Shown one piece after another: positions 37,901 through 41,372 of a stretch of DNA of 64,000 nucleotides; the stretch's first letter is position 1; each line of letters starts with the position of its first letter. The position numbers were made by a program, and so were the translations under genes. Source of the DNA: Bolinopsis microptera (taxonomy: Eukaryota > Ctenophora > Tentaculata > Lobata > Bolinopsidae); the NCBI RefSeq assembly GCF_026151205.1, contig NC_087083.1, positions 7,790,460-7,854,459 of the forward strand. Reading direction: 5' to 3'. The notes under the pieces are model-generated. The model had not been told where the DNA came from, made no database searches, and was given only the letters and a program-made list of their open reading frames with translations.

Positions 37901-39354
37901 AGAACAGAAGTTGGTTTGCCAGAAGGTCGTCATGCCTGGCTACATGTCCAGCCAGTCTCATTCTTCTGGAGGCTATCATCGCTGATGGCTTGGGGATGTT
38001 GCCGTATAAATCACTGTTGTTGATGATTTGTGGCCAACGTATGTTCAAGGCCATCCGGAGCATTCTAGTGTAGCATCCATTGCTGGATGATACAGTAGTA
38101 GTAGTACAGACAATTTGCACTTATGAGAGTGTATTCCTTAATGATGAGCATAGAAATAAAGTGGCTTAAAAACTTAATCAGTGTTTTAGCCGAGGAAAAG
38201 TGTTAAGAAAAAAAAGAAGATTTTTCCTGTTTTTATGTAGTTTTTACAGACAATACAGTGCTTCTATCTCAACAAACTTGATTGAAGATAATGTGTAATT
38301 CTAATAATGCAGCCGAAGTTTTTATTTATTTTATGAATTACGACTATTTTATTTGTCCACTAAGTTACACTGTAAAGTAACCTGAGGTAAGAATAATAAA
38401 AGAAAACACGCGATTCGTTATTATACACGGGACCATTATCACAGCTCAATAAGTATTCCGAGCTTAAACTATAATTTCTTATACAGTGGTTTTCAAGAAA
38501 CTCAATCATCACTTACTGATAATCTATATAAGTATTTGAACTGTAAATGATGGAGACATTAGACAATTATTCAATTACTTTGATTAGTAAAAATGATTGT
38601 TTTTAGAAAAAGACAGGGAGAGTAACCGTGAGTATTGCGTGTTGACCTCCGATTGTTTTCCATTTACCAATTTCATAAATTCTCTTGATTTTATCTTTAA
38701 TCAAGTTCTTGCTGTTTCTAAAACGCATTTCAGATTTTATGCTATAGCTTGTGCGATTTATGTCATTTTCACGAAAATTTCATTAACTTGCTTTTTAGAG
38801 ACTAAAATTCTTTAGACTTCAAGTCTCTTCAGAAGATGATAGCATACTTAGCCTAGATTGCTATGTTTGCCTCCTGATTACATTCTATGAATCTTATCTA
38901 GCATACTTTAATCAGTAGTGCAATCGAGGAAAATATACTAGGATTTTATTTTTAAATATATTAGTAAAAAATAAAGTCCTCGTCTATAATAATATATGTT
39001 CTCATTTCTCAATTGTACTACTGAATGCAGTAGCACTAGTAATGTTCAATGATTCAAGATTTCATACAAATCAGTATTTTCACAGAGTAATCCTCTTATT
39101 GTTAGTGTGCACAATGTGTCTTTATTATTCTATTATTTATTCTTGTAAATTAATTATAATTCTTTACCCCAGGTCTGAGTGGTATGTTTAGGAGTAAGGA
39201 CTCTAGCAGTAAAGACTCCCTTTCTAATCTGAAGAGCGCTAACTCAGTAGCGAGCATTAACAGCATTAACAGCCTGTCAGACAGTGGACTAGCTTCAGTT
39301 GGGGGCGGTCCCCCCGGCTCTGTGACTAACGAGAAGGCAAATATAGTCACGTGA
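1797..39354 (+). CDS. Large multi-exon CH-domain protein gene (5'-incomplete)
   Basis: A chain of 24 exons, each bounded by AG/GT and consistent in phase, gives one open frame of about 1,550 codons. In order it encodes a basic Ser/Arg region, two heptad-repeat blocks (exon 3), an RD/RS-rich middle, a calponin-homology domain over exons 13-15, a short helix likely to form a coiled coil (exon 19), a long Ser/Thr/Pro-rich exon (21) and a Lys-rich tail. CH hallmarks are LTKWANSML, DSMKDGRTLAQLLHSI, NIDKCLAF and DIVKGNELQITILLEQL. CH domains bind actin or microtubule-linked partners, so a cytoskeletal role is inferred. The CH looks closest to single, neuron-navigator-like domains, but no orthologue could be named. 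No start codon was identified, so upstream exons are missing. Exons are listed separately below. The exon model is my own reading and has no transcript support. Confidence 0.8.
2105..3525. repeat. G-tract minisatellite 2
   Basis: About 45 copies of TACTGTGCTGACTATAATAG followed by T and a variable G-run. It shares the core TACTGTGCTGAC with array 1 but carries a different spacer, so the two arrays are diverged relatives on either side of exon 1. Confidence 0.9.
3526..3622. repeat. 13-bp array ATGTTGTAATCAC
   Basis: Seven near-identical copies at the edge of the G-tract array. Confidence 0.9.
3882..3919 (+). CDS. CH gene, exon 2
   Basis: A 38-nt exon between CCTGTTTCAG and GTACGT. It joins exon 1 in phase to read SSASRPDNKRPIR and leaves one base that exon 3 completes. 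Short and basic. Confidence 0.65.
3920..4679. other. Intron 2, little structure
   Basis: It contains a short run of TTAATAATGACTGTTAAC-like repeats (3958-4032) and otherwise unique AT-rich DNA. No further exon is supported. Confidence 0.5.
4680..5205. repeat. 50-bp array before exon 3
   Basis: About 10.5 copies, each with CCAGAACGATAATAAATTG and a CCCCCTACCCCCCTAA block, differing by a few bases. It ends 47 bp before exon 3, and a short CACTACTAGTTACCATGG motif of the GTAAC family follows. Confidence 0.9.
5253..6479 (+). CDS. CH gene, exon 3 with two heptad-repeat blocks
   Basis: A 1,227-nt exon after ACCCTCCCAG, ending at GTGAGT. It encodes a basic leader, ten copies of SRESPHK (5461-5690), a linker, then about fourteen copies of EEHSPEN and variants (5866-6165), and an end containing KAFAFVIDGSDMDMTPIKKK. 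Both repeat units are exactly 21 bp. One block is basic and the other very acidic, so the two could attract each other; this is inference. No globular fold is expected. Long open frames on the opposite strand come only from the repeats. Confidence 0.85.
6908..6992. repeat. ACTAGTAACCAC 12-bp array
   Basis: Seven copies of ACTAGTAACCAC in the intron before exon 4. It is the same word as in the arrays at 1247 and 9648, which links these to the GTAAC family. Confidence 0.85.
7018..7124 (+). CDS. CH gene, exon 4
   Basis: The acceptor CCTCTCAG and donor GTACGT fit. The exon completes a Tyr codon with exon 3 and reads KGPKGSALYGQPTWWGEEED, ending IVQSQR. It is followed directly by a 9-bp tandem array that starts within the donor region. 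Confidence 0.8.
7126..7482. repeat. 9-bp array ACTCCTTAC
   Basis: About 38 copies of ACTCCTTAC with TATTT variants, beginning at the exon 4 donor. Long open frames here are repeat artefacts. Confidence 0.92.
7999..8163. mobile_element. 149-bp hAT-like MITE
   Basis: Terminal inverted repeat CAGGGACAAAAGGA (8007) and TCCTTTTGTCCCTG (8142), flanked by the 8-bp direct repeat GGTGGGGG on both sides. An eight-base target duplication is typical of hAT transposons. The flank is G-rich, so the duplication could be partly by chance. Confidence 0.65.
8579..8844. repeat. 7-bp array GGATACA
   Basis: About 38 almost perfect copies. It is open in all three + frames and several - frames, so the overlapping ORFs have no meaning. 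Confidence 0.95.
9648..9780. repeat. CACTAGTTACCA array
   Basis: About ten copies of CACTAGTTACCA, with CAGTAGTGTCACTAGTTACC inserts. Related to the GTAAC family. Confidence 0.9.
9914..10270. mobile_element. 341-bp GC-rich hAT-like MITE
   Basis: The ends CAGTAATCGACCG and CGGTCGTTTACTG are inverted repeats, flanked by the 8-bp direct repeat TAGAGAGT at 9914 and 10263. The interior is full of CCCCGGCC motifs, unlike the AT-rich surroundings. It has no coding capacity. Confidence 0.8.
10271..10535. other. Intron 4, AT-rich, no feature
   Basis: Unique AT-rich intron DNA without exon or repeat signals. Confidence 0.5.
10538..10793. repeat. 23-bp array TTCGGATGTGGAAATTTGTC
   Basis: Eleven copies of a 23-bp unit, with TTC/TTT variants. 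The array is open in all three + frames because the unit lacks stops. Confidence 0.92.
10820..13150. other. Long intron stretch, mostly unique
   Basis: AT-rich sequence with a two-copy duplication around CCCTAATTACACACTAAATG (11160-11280) and a doubled ATTTATATTTACAACAACG (11780-11825). Some GC-richer DNA at 12000-13000 resembles transposon sequence, but I saw no ends. No exon is supported. Confidence 0.45.
13159..13412. repeat. AACACTATAGCAGTAGAACT array
   Basis: Seven to eight units of AACACTATAGCAGTAGAACT with AGTTGCTATAGC or AGCATTGTAGCT ends. Confidence 0.85.
13632..13717. repeat. CCAAT-containing repeat, cluster 1
   Basis: Copies of AACCAATCAGAGAGCTGTAT followed by TCTAGTCACGTGA. The unit includes a CCAAT box and a CACGTG E-box. 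The same unit recurs at 15537 and 16858. Confidence 0.8.
14165..14712. repeat. 47-bp array
   Basis: About eleven copies of a unit holding CTTATACACCAATAAAATAG and TGTAGTGTCGTAATTATTTT. Confidence 0.92.
15372..15421. repeat. Two palindromic CAGGGGCACGCCCCTG units
   Basis: CAGGGGCACGCCCCTG is a near-perfect inverted repeat that occurs twice, 24 bp apart. It could form stable hairpins. Confidence 0.75.
15537..15612. repeat. CCAAT-containing repeat, cluster 2
   Basis: Two copies of AACCAATCAGAGAGCTGTAT with TCACGTGA or TCACGCGA, as in cluster 1. Confidence 0.8.
15886..16712. repeat. 19-bp palindrome-rich array
   Basis: About 43 copies of GTAAACTATACACTGTACA with GG/AG variants. Adjoining units form perfect palindromes such as TGTACAGTGTACA, and two units near 16262-16300 are inverted (CAGTTTACTGTACA). 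Confidence 0.93.
16858..17048. repeat. CCAAT-containing repeat, cluster 3
   Basis: Five units of about 40 bp with AACCAATCAGAGAGCTGTAT and TCACGCAATACAAATT. Here CACGTG is changed to CACGCA. Confidence 0.85.
17060..17600. other. Intron end before exon 5
   Basis: Unique AT-rich DNA followed by GC-richer sequence around 17490-17580. Possibly part of an old transposon, but no ends were recognised. Confidence 0.4.
17609..17793 (+). CDS. CH gene, exon 5
   Basis: After CTTTCTTAG the phase-0 frame reads RTPRHSHSTEFDPFDGYSD, then repeated DN/RGD-type motifs (RDNGHRGDRDNGYRGDRDNG), and ends before GTAAAC. The acceptor two bases downstream would give an early stop, which supports this start. The preceding intron is about 10.5 kb. 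Confidence 0.8.
18015..18185. repeat. TG-rich microsatellite
   Basis: GTGTGA, GTATGA and GTGTATTGTGTATGTAAT units in an intron. Confidence 0.85.
18395..18480. repeat. G-run inverted repeat
   Basis: A run of G and GGTTCAC is followed by inverted TGAACCCCCCTCCC and CCTTAATTAAGAGGGGGG. A likely hairpin or remnant of a G-capped element like that at 21226. Confidence 0.55.
18765..18932. repeat. About 54-bp AT array
   Basis: Three to four copies of GTGATATTATATATAATGTG with AGTGTGTAATATATAATA. Confidence 0.8.
18933..19479. other. Intron 5 end, no gene
   Basis: Unique sequence. The phrase GGGTTACACTAGTAATAAC at 19285 has close relatives at 21184 and 26848, each a few hundred bp from an exon. Confidence 0.5.
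19480..19587 (+). CDS. CH gene, exon 6
   Basis: Bounded by ATTTCTCAG and GTACTG. It reads SYNGNHGNHDSPARPTSGFY and ends YDRNTDR. It contains the duplicated GGTAACCAT motif, related to the dispersed GTAAC family, as coding sequence (NGNHGNH). Confidence 0.8.
19715..19766 (+). CDS. CH gene, exon 7
   Basis: A 52-nt exon between TTGTCAG and GTGAGT. It reads SYPPVEERRNNRNPPQP and ends in phase 0. Confidence 0.75.
19767..20431. other. Intron 7, no exon supported
   Basis: A 107-codon open frame at 19794 lacks coding character and splice support. The GC-rich CGCGC block at 20175-20225 suggests an old mobile element. Confidence 0.45.
20432..20531 (+). CDS. CH gene, exon 8
   Basis: Bounded by TAATTTCAG and GTAAAT. 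It reads RFEERVYTPPPSKPGMAFQI then TFDEPKSSSPRHP. The phrase MAFQITFDEP resembles KAFAFVIDGSD in exon 3 and may be a repeated short linear motif. Confidence 0.8.
20556..20974. repeat. 34-bp C-rich array
   Basis: About 12 copies of CTCTTCCTACACCCCTGGTG plus GGGCCCCTGCCCC in intron 8. CACCCCTGGTG is partly self-complementary. The overlapping open frames are repeat products. Confidence 0.92.
21054..21159 (+). CDS. CH gene, exon 9
   Basis: Acceptor CTCGCAG, donor GTTCGA (weak). It reads GKKKKGTPPKPDNENDKKSN and ends SRKSVDSNR. The basic KKKKG stretch could act as a nuclear-import or acidic-surface-binding patch; this is not proven. Confidence 0.75.
21219..21572. mobile_element. G-capped inverted-repeat element
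   Basis: Ends: a run of G then TCATGAGTATTTTGAGA on the left, and TCTCAAAAATACTCATGA then a run of C on the right. Inner copies of GAAAATGCCAAATTCTCA are direct and inverted. TTGTTAG flanks both sides (21219, 21566). About 340 bp, non-coding, in intron 9. Confidence 0.7.
21700..21820 (+). CDS. CH gene, exon 10
   Basis: Acceptor TTATGTCAG, donor GTAAAA. It reads SSEKQFDRRSDKNSDRHSDK and ends IDDIELSLPDE. It carries a repeated SDK/GSD motif. An acceptor at 21890 could add a short alternative end ATPGPPQPFNSM followed by a stop. Confidence 0.75.
21950..22194. repeat. (ACT)n/AGTAAT array, part 1
   Basis: Units of about 54-66 bp: an (ACT)n run, CAGTAATAGTAATAGTAATA and GTAGTAACTATACTAATC. Interrupted by a LINE fragment at 22196-22415; part 2 follows. 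Confidence 0.92.
22196..22415 (-). mobile_element. LINE 3' fragment inserted in the ACT array
   Basis: The - strand encodes a reverse-transcriptase C-terminal tail (ELVANRLLLWEPTHGVRSRG, RPAMTYVDSL, DRVLWRQRI) like the one at 37.7 kb. The 3' end carries a short GACTT/CAAGT repeat tail. The array continues on both sides, so the element inserted into a pre-existing array. 5'-truncated and inactive. Confidence 0.75.
22418..23262. repeat. (ACT)n/AGTAAT array, part 2
   Basis: About 14 units as in part 1. The frame reads as Tyr/Ser/Asn on + and Val/Ile/Thr on -, both meaningless. Confidence 0.92.
23477..26250. repeat. 31-bp satellite of about 89 copies
   Basis: Unit GTAGCTAAACCCTGCTACCA plus GAGCNATTAGT, almost without gaps over 2.77 kb. 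Units differ mainly at one position (GCTATT, GCGATT, GCAATT) and in TACC/TATC. Runs of identical variants point to local amplification. One unit near 24799 holds a short extra duplication. Confidence 0.96.
26245..26322. repeat. GTAAC-family insertion (a)
   Basis: A perfect 21-bp direct repeat beginning CGATTAGTTAGCTGTTAGCC lies at 26245-26265 and 26302-26322. Between them sit two GTAACTATGGTAAC words. The left copy starts in the last satellite unit. Confidence 0.85.
26490..26542 (+). CDS. CH gene, exon 11
   Basis: A 53-nt exon between ATGTTTCAG and GTAAGT. It reads PSNEEVACRSDEEVSVSS. It is acidic and lies just upstream of the CH domain, after the 2.8-kb satellite intron. Confidence 0.75.
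26686..26731 (+). CDS. CH gene, exon 12
   Basis: A 46-nt exon between TTTTCAG and GTGAGA. It reads GSLPDVHMEDPAIKK and leads directly into the CH domain. Confidence 0.75.
26899..27013 (+). CDS. CH gene, exon 13: CH domain, helices A-C
   Basis: Acceptor TTGTTCAG, donor GTAATT, phase 0 in and phase 1 out. It reads ELTKWANSMLKTKDYVPVFS then IHDSMKDGRTLAQLLHSI. The Trp of the first helix and the DGxxLxxLL core are the standard CH signature. Confidence 0.88.
27216..27336. mobile_element. 121-bp hairpin MITE in the CH-domain intron
   Basis: Arms of 46 bp (27216-27261 and 27291-27336), starting TTGATGTTTTGGGACAAAGT, with a single mismatch and a 29-bp loop. Probably a foldback mini-transposon; transcripts would form a long hairpin. 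Confidence 0.8.
27409..27497 (+). CDS. CH gene, exon 14: CH domain, middle
   Basis: Acceptor AAATTTCAG. It reads ADERVSDLNKDPKLRVEILP then NIDKCLAFSK and ends before GTAACT. The donor belongs to an inserted GTAAC-family repeat; the original exon end is duplicated at 27548-27567. Reading through the repeat would hit TAG, so the first donor is preferred. Confidence 0.85.
27480..27567. repeat. GTAAC-family insertion (b) at exon 14 end
   Basis: A perfect 20-bp direct repeat TGTTTAGCCTTCTCAAAGGT at 27480-27499 and 27548-27567 flanks three GTAACT-type words. The repeat contains the last 18 bases of exon 14 plus GT of the donor. Confidence 0.88.
27770..27811 (+). CDS. Possible optional 42-nt exon in the CH domain
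   Basis: Bounded by ACATTTCAG and GTAAAT, phase 0 on both sides, reading QRDFLSGQTILVGK. It could be inserted between exons 14 and 15 without breaking the frame. Without it the CH domain aligns naturally (CLAFSK followed by QNNLMVGDI), so it is either an alternative exon that disturbs the fold or a chance pairing of splice sites. Confidence 0.35.
27825..27866. repeat. GTAAC-family insertion (c)
   Basis: The 9-bp direct repeat GTGTCAAAA flanks GTAACTATGGTAACTAGTAG, shortly after the optional exon. Confidence 0.65.
28109..28260. repeat. GTAAC-family insertion (d)
   Basis: A perfect 20-bp direct repeat TGTTGGTTTACCCTGACTTG flanks about 112 bp of GTAACTATGG/GTAACTAGTAGT repeats. The right copy lies 12 bp before exon 15. 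Confidence 0.88.
28273..28386 (+). CDS. CH gene, exon 15: CH domain, last helices
   Basis: Acceptor TGTCCCCAG, donor GTTCGT, 38 codons in phase 0. It reads QNNLMVGDIASRDIVKGNEL then QITILLEQLRAAHKRKLE. The DIVxGN...L..L pattern matches the final helix of CH domains. Confidence 0.86.
28387..28844. other. Intron after exon 15, no gene
   Basis: Unique DNA. A 63-codon frame at 28658 has no splice or start support. Confidence 0.45.
28845..28950. repeat. ACCTTAATTAGTTAATTATTTAAT array
   Basis: Four to five copies of ACCTTAATTAGTTAATTATT with short ends. Confidence 0.85.
29384..29417 (+). CDS. CH gene, exon 16
   Basis: A 34-nt exon between ATATTTTCAG and GTAAAT. It reads RPAVPKPDESK and leaves one base. 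Confidence 0.7.
29551..29769 (+). CDS. CH gene, exon 17 with in-frame GTAAC insertion
   Basis: Acceptor CTTCTCACAG. It reads DPLHTPNLAS, then a 15-bp coding repeat (SNHTL/SSHTL), then SLENNTDKL. A 36-bp insertion of the GTAAC family with a duplicated ACAGATAAGCTG follows and stays in frame as VTSSVTMVTDKL, after which ILGHLDWNLSQTWLKYL ends at GTAAAG in phase 1. Only this longer exon joins exon 18 in frame; a shorter form ending at 29681 would give an early stop. Confidence 0.65.
29670..29717 (+). repeat. GTAAC-family insertion (e), coding
   Basis: The 12-bp repeat ACAGATAAGCTG flanks GTAACTAGTAGTGTAACTAT. The net insertion is 36 bp, within the open frame of exon 17. Confidence 0.8.
29956..30073 (+). 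repeat. GTAAC-family insertion (f) at exon 18 start
   Basis: A 42-bp direct repeat (29956-29997, 30032-30073) with two mismatches holds ATTAACAAGGAAATATCAG and the first bases of exon 18. The GTAACTATGGTAACTAGTAG filler lies between. In the upstream copy the frame ends in TAG. Confidence 0.88.
30066..30168 (+). CDS. CH gene, exon 18
   Basis: The acceptor TATCAGTTTCAG offers two sites six bases apart (30060 or 30066), both in frame. It reads EAELTDEEGVLPFRRNKTMA then APPRSKRSQNHTSSR before GTATAG. The acceptor region and first exon bases are duplicated 76 bp upstream, where the frame would end in TAG. Confidence 0.72.
30340..31005 (+). repeat. 54-bp array of 3' splice sites before exon 19
   Basis: About 12 copies of a 54-bp unit with ACACTTTCTCTTTCAG followed by TTTAGAGACAGGAGA, the start of exon 19. 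One copy (30510-30540) is shortened and carries GACAAGCC of the exon. The last unit lacks five bases, so only the final acceptor feeds the correct frame. Confidence 0.9.
31006..31119 (+). CDS. CH gene, exon 19 (helix, predicted coiled coil)
   Basis: Uses the last acceptor of a 54-bp tandem array, CTCTTTCAG. It reads SLETGDKPTDQIERMLLHTL then NTLTQQLKSKIDKSAVYS before GTAAGT. The spacing of Leu and Ile suggests a coiled coil. The donor end is duplicated about 70 bp downstream. Confidence 0.8.
31098..31194 (+). repeat. GTAAC-family insertion (g) at exon 19 end
   Basis: A 28-bp repeat at 31098-31125 and 31167-31194, one mismatch, covers AAATCTGCAGTATATTCACT and the donor GTAAGT. The GTAACTATGGTAACTAGTAG filler lies between, so two donors are present. 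Confidence 0.88.
31320..31437 (+). CDS. CH gene, exon 20
   Basis: Acceptor ACCCTCCTAG, donor GTTAGT. It reads LHIKEELDSLAGNNAPEDFA then PNSMTGPPPPGSDNNAIPDS. It continues the helix of exon 19 and then becomes Pro-rich. Confidence 0.78.
31618..32787 (+). CDS. CH gene, exon 21 (390 codons)
   Basis: Acceptor TTTTTAAAG, donor GTGAAA, phase 0 on both ends. An acidic start (ESSLTDLVTEKLTENTKSEL) is followed by five DVTTPR-type units (31840-31925), basic segments, a second block of DVT repeats (32560-32615) and a more folded-looking end with WISWVLCTHYDLEWGAVQGL then AHQLLTINPKFAE. That last part is hydrophobic and helix-like and could be a small domain of unknown type. Confidence 0.85.
32252..32284 (+). 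repeat. Possible GTAAC-family insertion in exon 21
   Basis: CGGTCAGTC occurs at 32252-32260 and 32276-32284 around ACGTGACCATGGTAA. The net gain is 24 bp, in frame (HVTMVTVS). Confidence 0.5.
32932..33030 (+). CDS. CH gene, exon 22
   Basis: Acceptor TTCTTCCTAG, donor GTAAGA, 33 codons in phase 0. It reads EITEALKNLRFLERKLTEIE then ENLVHVRNETIPT, a likely amphipathic helix. Confidence 0.8.
33162..33204 (+). CDS. CH gene, exon 23
   Basis: Acceptor TTTTCCCAG, donor GTAAAT. It reads LAKKGMEKPKKKKK and leaves one base. The Lys-rich end could interact with tubulin or other acidic surfaces; this is inference. Confidence 0.75.
33533..33965. repeat. About 54-bp array
   Basis: Eight units of TAGTGACTACTTGGTGACTA plus ATAATGTAGTAACTATTTCA in the intron before the last exon. 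Confidence 0.9.
34036..34160. repeat. 19-bp array ACATACTTAGCTATAAATA
   Basis: Six to seven copies. Confidence 0.88.
34422..34432 (+). CDS. Possible short alternative last exon
   Basis: A good acceptor (TTGTGTTCATTTTAG) is followed in phase by GAL and a TAA stop. AATAAA sequences follow at about 34730 and 35000. This would end the protein soon after the Lys-rich stretch, as an alternative to the exon at 39173. Confidence 0.35.
34433..35417. other. Possible 3' UTR, then AT-rich intron
   Basis: Holds the AATAAA words that could serve the short alternative end. Otherwise AT-rich and without an exon signal. Confidence 0.4.
35418..35458. repeat. Perfect 16-bp hairpin
   Basis: AGACCCTGGTCATTAG and its exact complement are separated by 9 bp. 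Probably the closed end of a foldback element. Confidence 0.7.
35965..36105. repeat. 29-bp array with CACGTGCAAACCTAACATGC
   Basis: Five copies of GTGCAAACCTAACATGCGAC plus ATATTGCAC. Shorter CACGTGTATAA repeats follow at 36190-36240. Confidence 0.88.
36330..36400. repeat. GTTACACATAACGTGACGTC, inverted to 34240-34315
   Basis: The stretch CGTTACACATAACGTGACGT is the reverse complement of sequence near 34290. The pair could be ends of a 2.1-kb element or two fragments of one repeat family. Confidence 0.45.
36615..36690. repeat. GGTGTAATTACGGGTAATTA array
   Basis: Four short units. A two-copy repeat with GTTAAAGTCAGGTTGTTAAG follows at 36960-37026. Confidence 0.75.
37203..37300. repeat. GTAAC-family insertion (h)
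   Basis: A 34-bp direct repeat beginning ATTGGATGTGAGATGAATAG, one mismatch, at 37203-37236 and 37267-37300. GTAACTAGTAGTGTAACTAT lies between. No exon is nearby, so the process is not restricted to splice sites. Confidence 0.88.
37711..38091 (-). mobile_element. 5'-truncated LINE fragment with target duplication
   Basis: The 12-bp direct repeat TTGCTGGATGAT flanks 357 bp. The - strand encodes a typical LINE C-terminal tail (RMLRMALNIRWPQIIN, RRMRLAGHVARH, GYRRPGRPHLTFLDML, DRDVWRGIV). It ends in a short CAGTAAGTC tail, not poly-A. Related to the fragment at 22.2 kb. Confidence 0.85.
38092..39172. other. Intron before exon 24, no repeat
   Basis: Unique AT-rich DNA. An in-phase acceptor at 38606 would give EKDRESNREYCVLTSDC, but no coding character follows. 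Confidence 0.4.
39173..39354 (+). CDS. CH gene, exon 24 (terminal)
   Basis: Acceptor TTTACCCCAG joins exon 23 in phase. It reads GLSGMFRSKDSSSKDSLSNL, then a Ser/Asn-rich stretch, and ends EKANIVT with TGA at 39352-39354. A donor GTGAAG at 39351 would remove the stop and link to 39614. Confidence 0.75.
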
Positions 39355-39613
39355 AGGTGAGGGTCTTAGTGTTATCCACCATTATATGTTAACAATTAAC
39401 ATATCCTTATCATACTCAGTACCTAATATCTGTGACTTAACCTTATCAATTATCATACTGGGATGGTCTGATTTTCTATAAGTATAGTTATTTGTTTTTT
39501 CAGTTTCATGAAAGTAGTCATTTCTAATTTATAGTTTATTGGCATATTATTTAGTTGATTGGCTGTTTAATAAATTTAAACAACCTAGTTTCTGAATTAT
39601 AACTTATTTTCAG

Positions 39614-39737
39614 ATTTGGGAAAAAAGAAATCAGAAGGAGTAATTCTCTACAGAACGTGAGAGCCAGTAAATACAAACCGCTCCTAGTCCCACTTAATCT
39701 AGAAGCAGGGCATAGTCCTGCTGCTAACTGCTGCTAA
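39614..39737 (+). CDS. Alternative last exon of the CH gene
   Basis: If exon 24 is cut at 39350, acceptor TTATTTTCAG at 39613 continues the frame as TFGKKEIRRSNSLQNVRASK and ends AGHSPAANCC with TAA. The RRSNSL stretch looks like a kinase or 14-3-3 type site. Its last codons come from the CTGCTAACTG tandem repeat. Confidence 0.5.
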
Positions 39738-40727
39738 CTGCTACTAGTTACACTAGTACTCATCTTTATCAGTTTCACGGAGTGCGCGGCTCAAATATCG
39801 TGCGTATATTGGAGTGTGCGGCTCAAATATCGTGCGTATATTGCACGTGTCTCGCAAAACTAAGTTAAACTACACCACTTATGCTGACTACTGTAAACTT
39901 TAATAGAACTATTAGATATTAGTAGTTTTTAGTGACGCATGATTATCTTGTTAATGAGTATACAGACTTGATATTGTCAATTAATCATCATAATCATATT
40001 ATGTGCAATGTGTCAATCAAACTTGTTGTCGATTTACAATTCACAAATCTCATATCTTGAGGTTTGAAATCTTCACATTTATGATTTAAGTTTTTAATCG
40101 TGTTAAATAGTTAACTTTTTCTTATATTATGACAAAATGATAAATGGAGATTGTTGCATGTTGAATAACTATGGTAACTAGTAGTGTAACTATGGTAACT
40201 AGTAGTGTAACTATGGTAACTAGTAGGAATATACTGAATATATATATATAGTATTGAACAATACTGACTCTCTAAGACAATATTGGTTTCATTTTGACTA
40301 TTTTCTTATTTTTGACAGCTGGTATGTGTTACACAGATATAATTGCCACATTGGTGGGAACCTCCATGATTTTCAAATTTCTTGGCTAAATGTTGAGATA
40401 ATAACCGATGTAGATTTTGTCATACGTTGTATGACCCGCCTGTAGCGTCGAAGACGCTACTATAGTGAAGCGACCGTGGGGGTCACCACGTGATACAATG
40501 TGGATTGTAGGCAGCATTATCTCAATATTTAGTCAATATCTTCAGACTCGTAATCGTGTTGTTATTATTGTTCGGTTTTTGTTGTTCAGTAAATACTGTA
40601 GTACATTTTTGATCATTGTTCTTGGAAATCTTCTCTACTAATTATACATTGTAGTTATAACTTATAACTTATAACTTATAACTATTACTGCTGAAAGTCG
40701 ATCGTTATTATTATATTTTACTGGGCG
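39738..40727. other. Region after the CH gene
   Basis: Duplicated CGGCTCAAATATCGTGCGTA (39785-39840) and the GTAAC copy; the rest is unique AT-rich DNA. A 63-codon frame at 40254 is unsupported. Confidence 0.45.
40165..40226. repeat. GTAAC-family copy (i) without clear flank repeat
   Basis: Three GTAACTATGGTAACTAGTAG words. Only a weak GAATA match flanks them. Confidence 0.75.
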
Positions 40728-40803
40728 GCGCTCAGCCTGTCATTCCGCCTAATCTCTATTCATATATGTTTATGAACATGATAGCCTGAGGTCCCCAGGT
40801 AAA
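40728..40803 (+). mobile_element. Short hAT-like MITE B, copy 1
   Basis: Starts TTACTGGGCGGCGCTCAGCC and ends GGTCCCCAGGTAAA. The ends TTACTGGG and CCCAGGTAA are imperfect inverted repeats. The flank TTATATT appears on both sides. About 75 bp, non-coding. Confidence 0.65.
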
Positions 40804-40836
40804 TTATATTGAGAATTTAGTATCTGATATCGTATA

Positions 40837-41189
40837 CCCAGGAAACCTTACTGATAGGGAGGAAGTGAAAAGAAATAGAAAGGTTTTCAACAAAATGTTC
40901 GTTTCGTGAAACTAAAGTTACCTCCCCAGGAGGAAAATTAGGGACATTATAGATTTTGAATTATCGCGAAAAGTCTTATTTTGGGCCTTATAAATTGCGC
41001 AGTTTTAACTTTGCGAATTCTTGTTCTCTGATTGGCTGAATTGTATCACGTGGTACGTGGTGAAATTGCATTATTGGAATGTTGGAAGCGTGCAAATGCA
41101 ATGAACTTATGAGCGCGCGCGGAGCTCAACAAGCAGTGAAAACGCAATTTCATCTGTAGTAATATCGCCAGCCAGTAAGGTTTGCTGGG
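40837..41189. mobile_element. MITE A, copy 1 (353 bp)
   Basis: Inverted ends CCCAGGAAACCTTACTG and CAGTAAGGTTTGCTGGG. The interior includes TTGCGCAGTTTTAACTTTGC and TTCTCTGATTGGCTGAAT, shared with copy 2 at 42012. No open frame. Confidence 0.72.
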
Positions 41190-41246
41190 TTAACATATTA
41201 TTATGTAATAAACTTTTTTTAAAATTGTATTGCTATAAGGGGTTTA

Positions 41247-41372
41247 TACTGGGCGGCGCTCAGCCTGTCATTCCGCCTAATCTCTATTCTATATGTTTAT
41301 GAACATAATAGCCTGGGGTCCCCAGCTAGGTAAGATTAGATAGCCTGAGGTCCCGGCCCCAGCTAGGTAATA
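41247..41372 (+). mobile_element. MITE B, copy 2 (right end duplicated)
   Basis: The same start as copy 1 (TACTGGGCGGCGCTCAGCCT). The right part GGTCCCCAGCTAGGTAA is present twice. Confidence 0.6.

Noticed and set aside
38597-38815. An exon reading EKDRESNREYCVLTSDC
   Set aside because: In phase with exon 23, but the frame that follows is AT-rich with no coding character.
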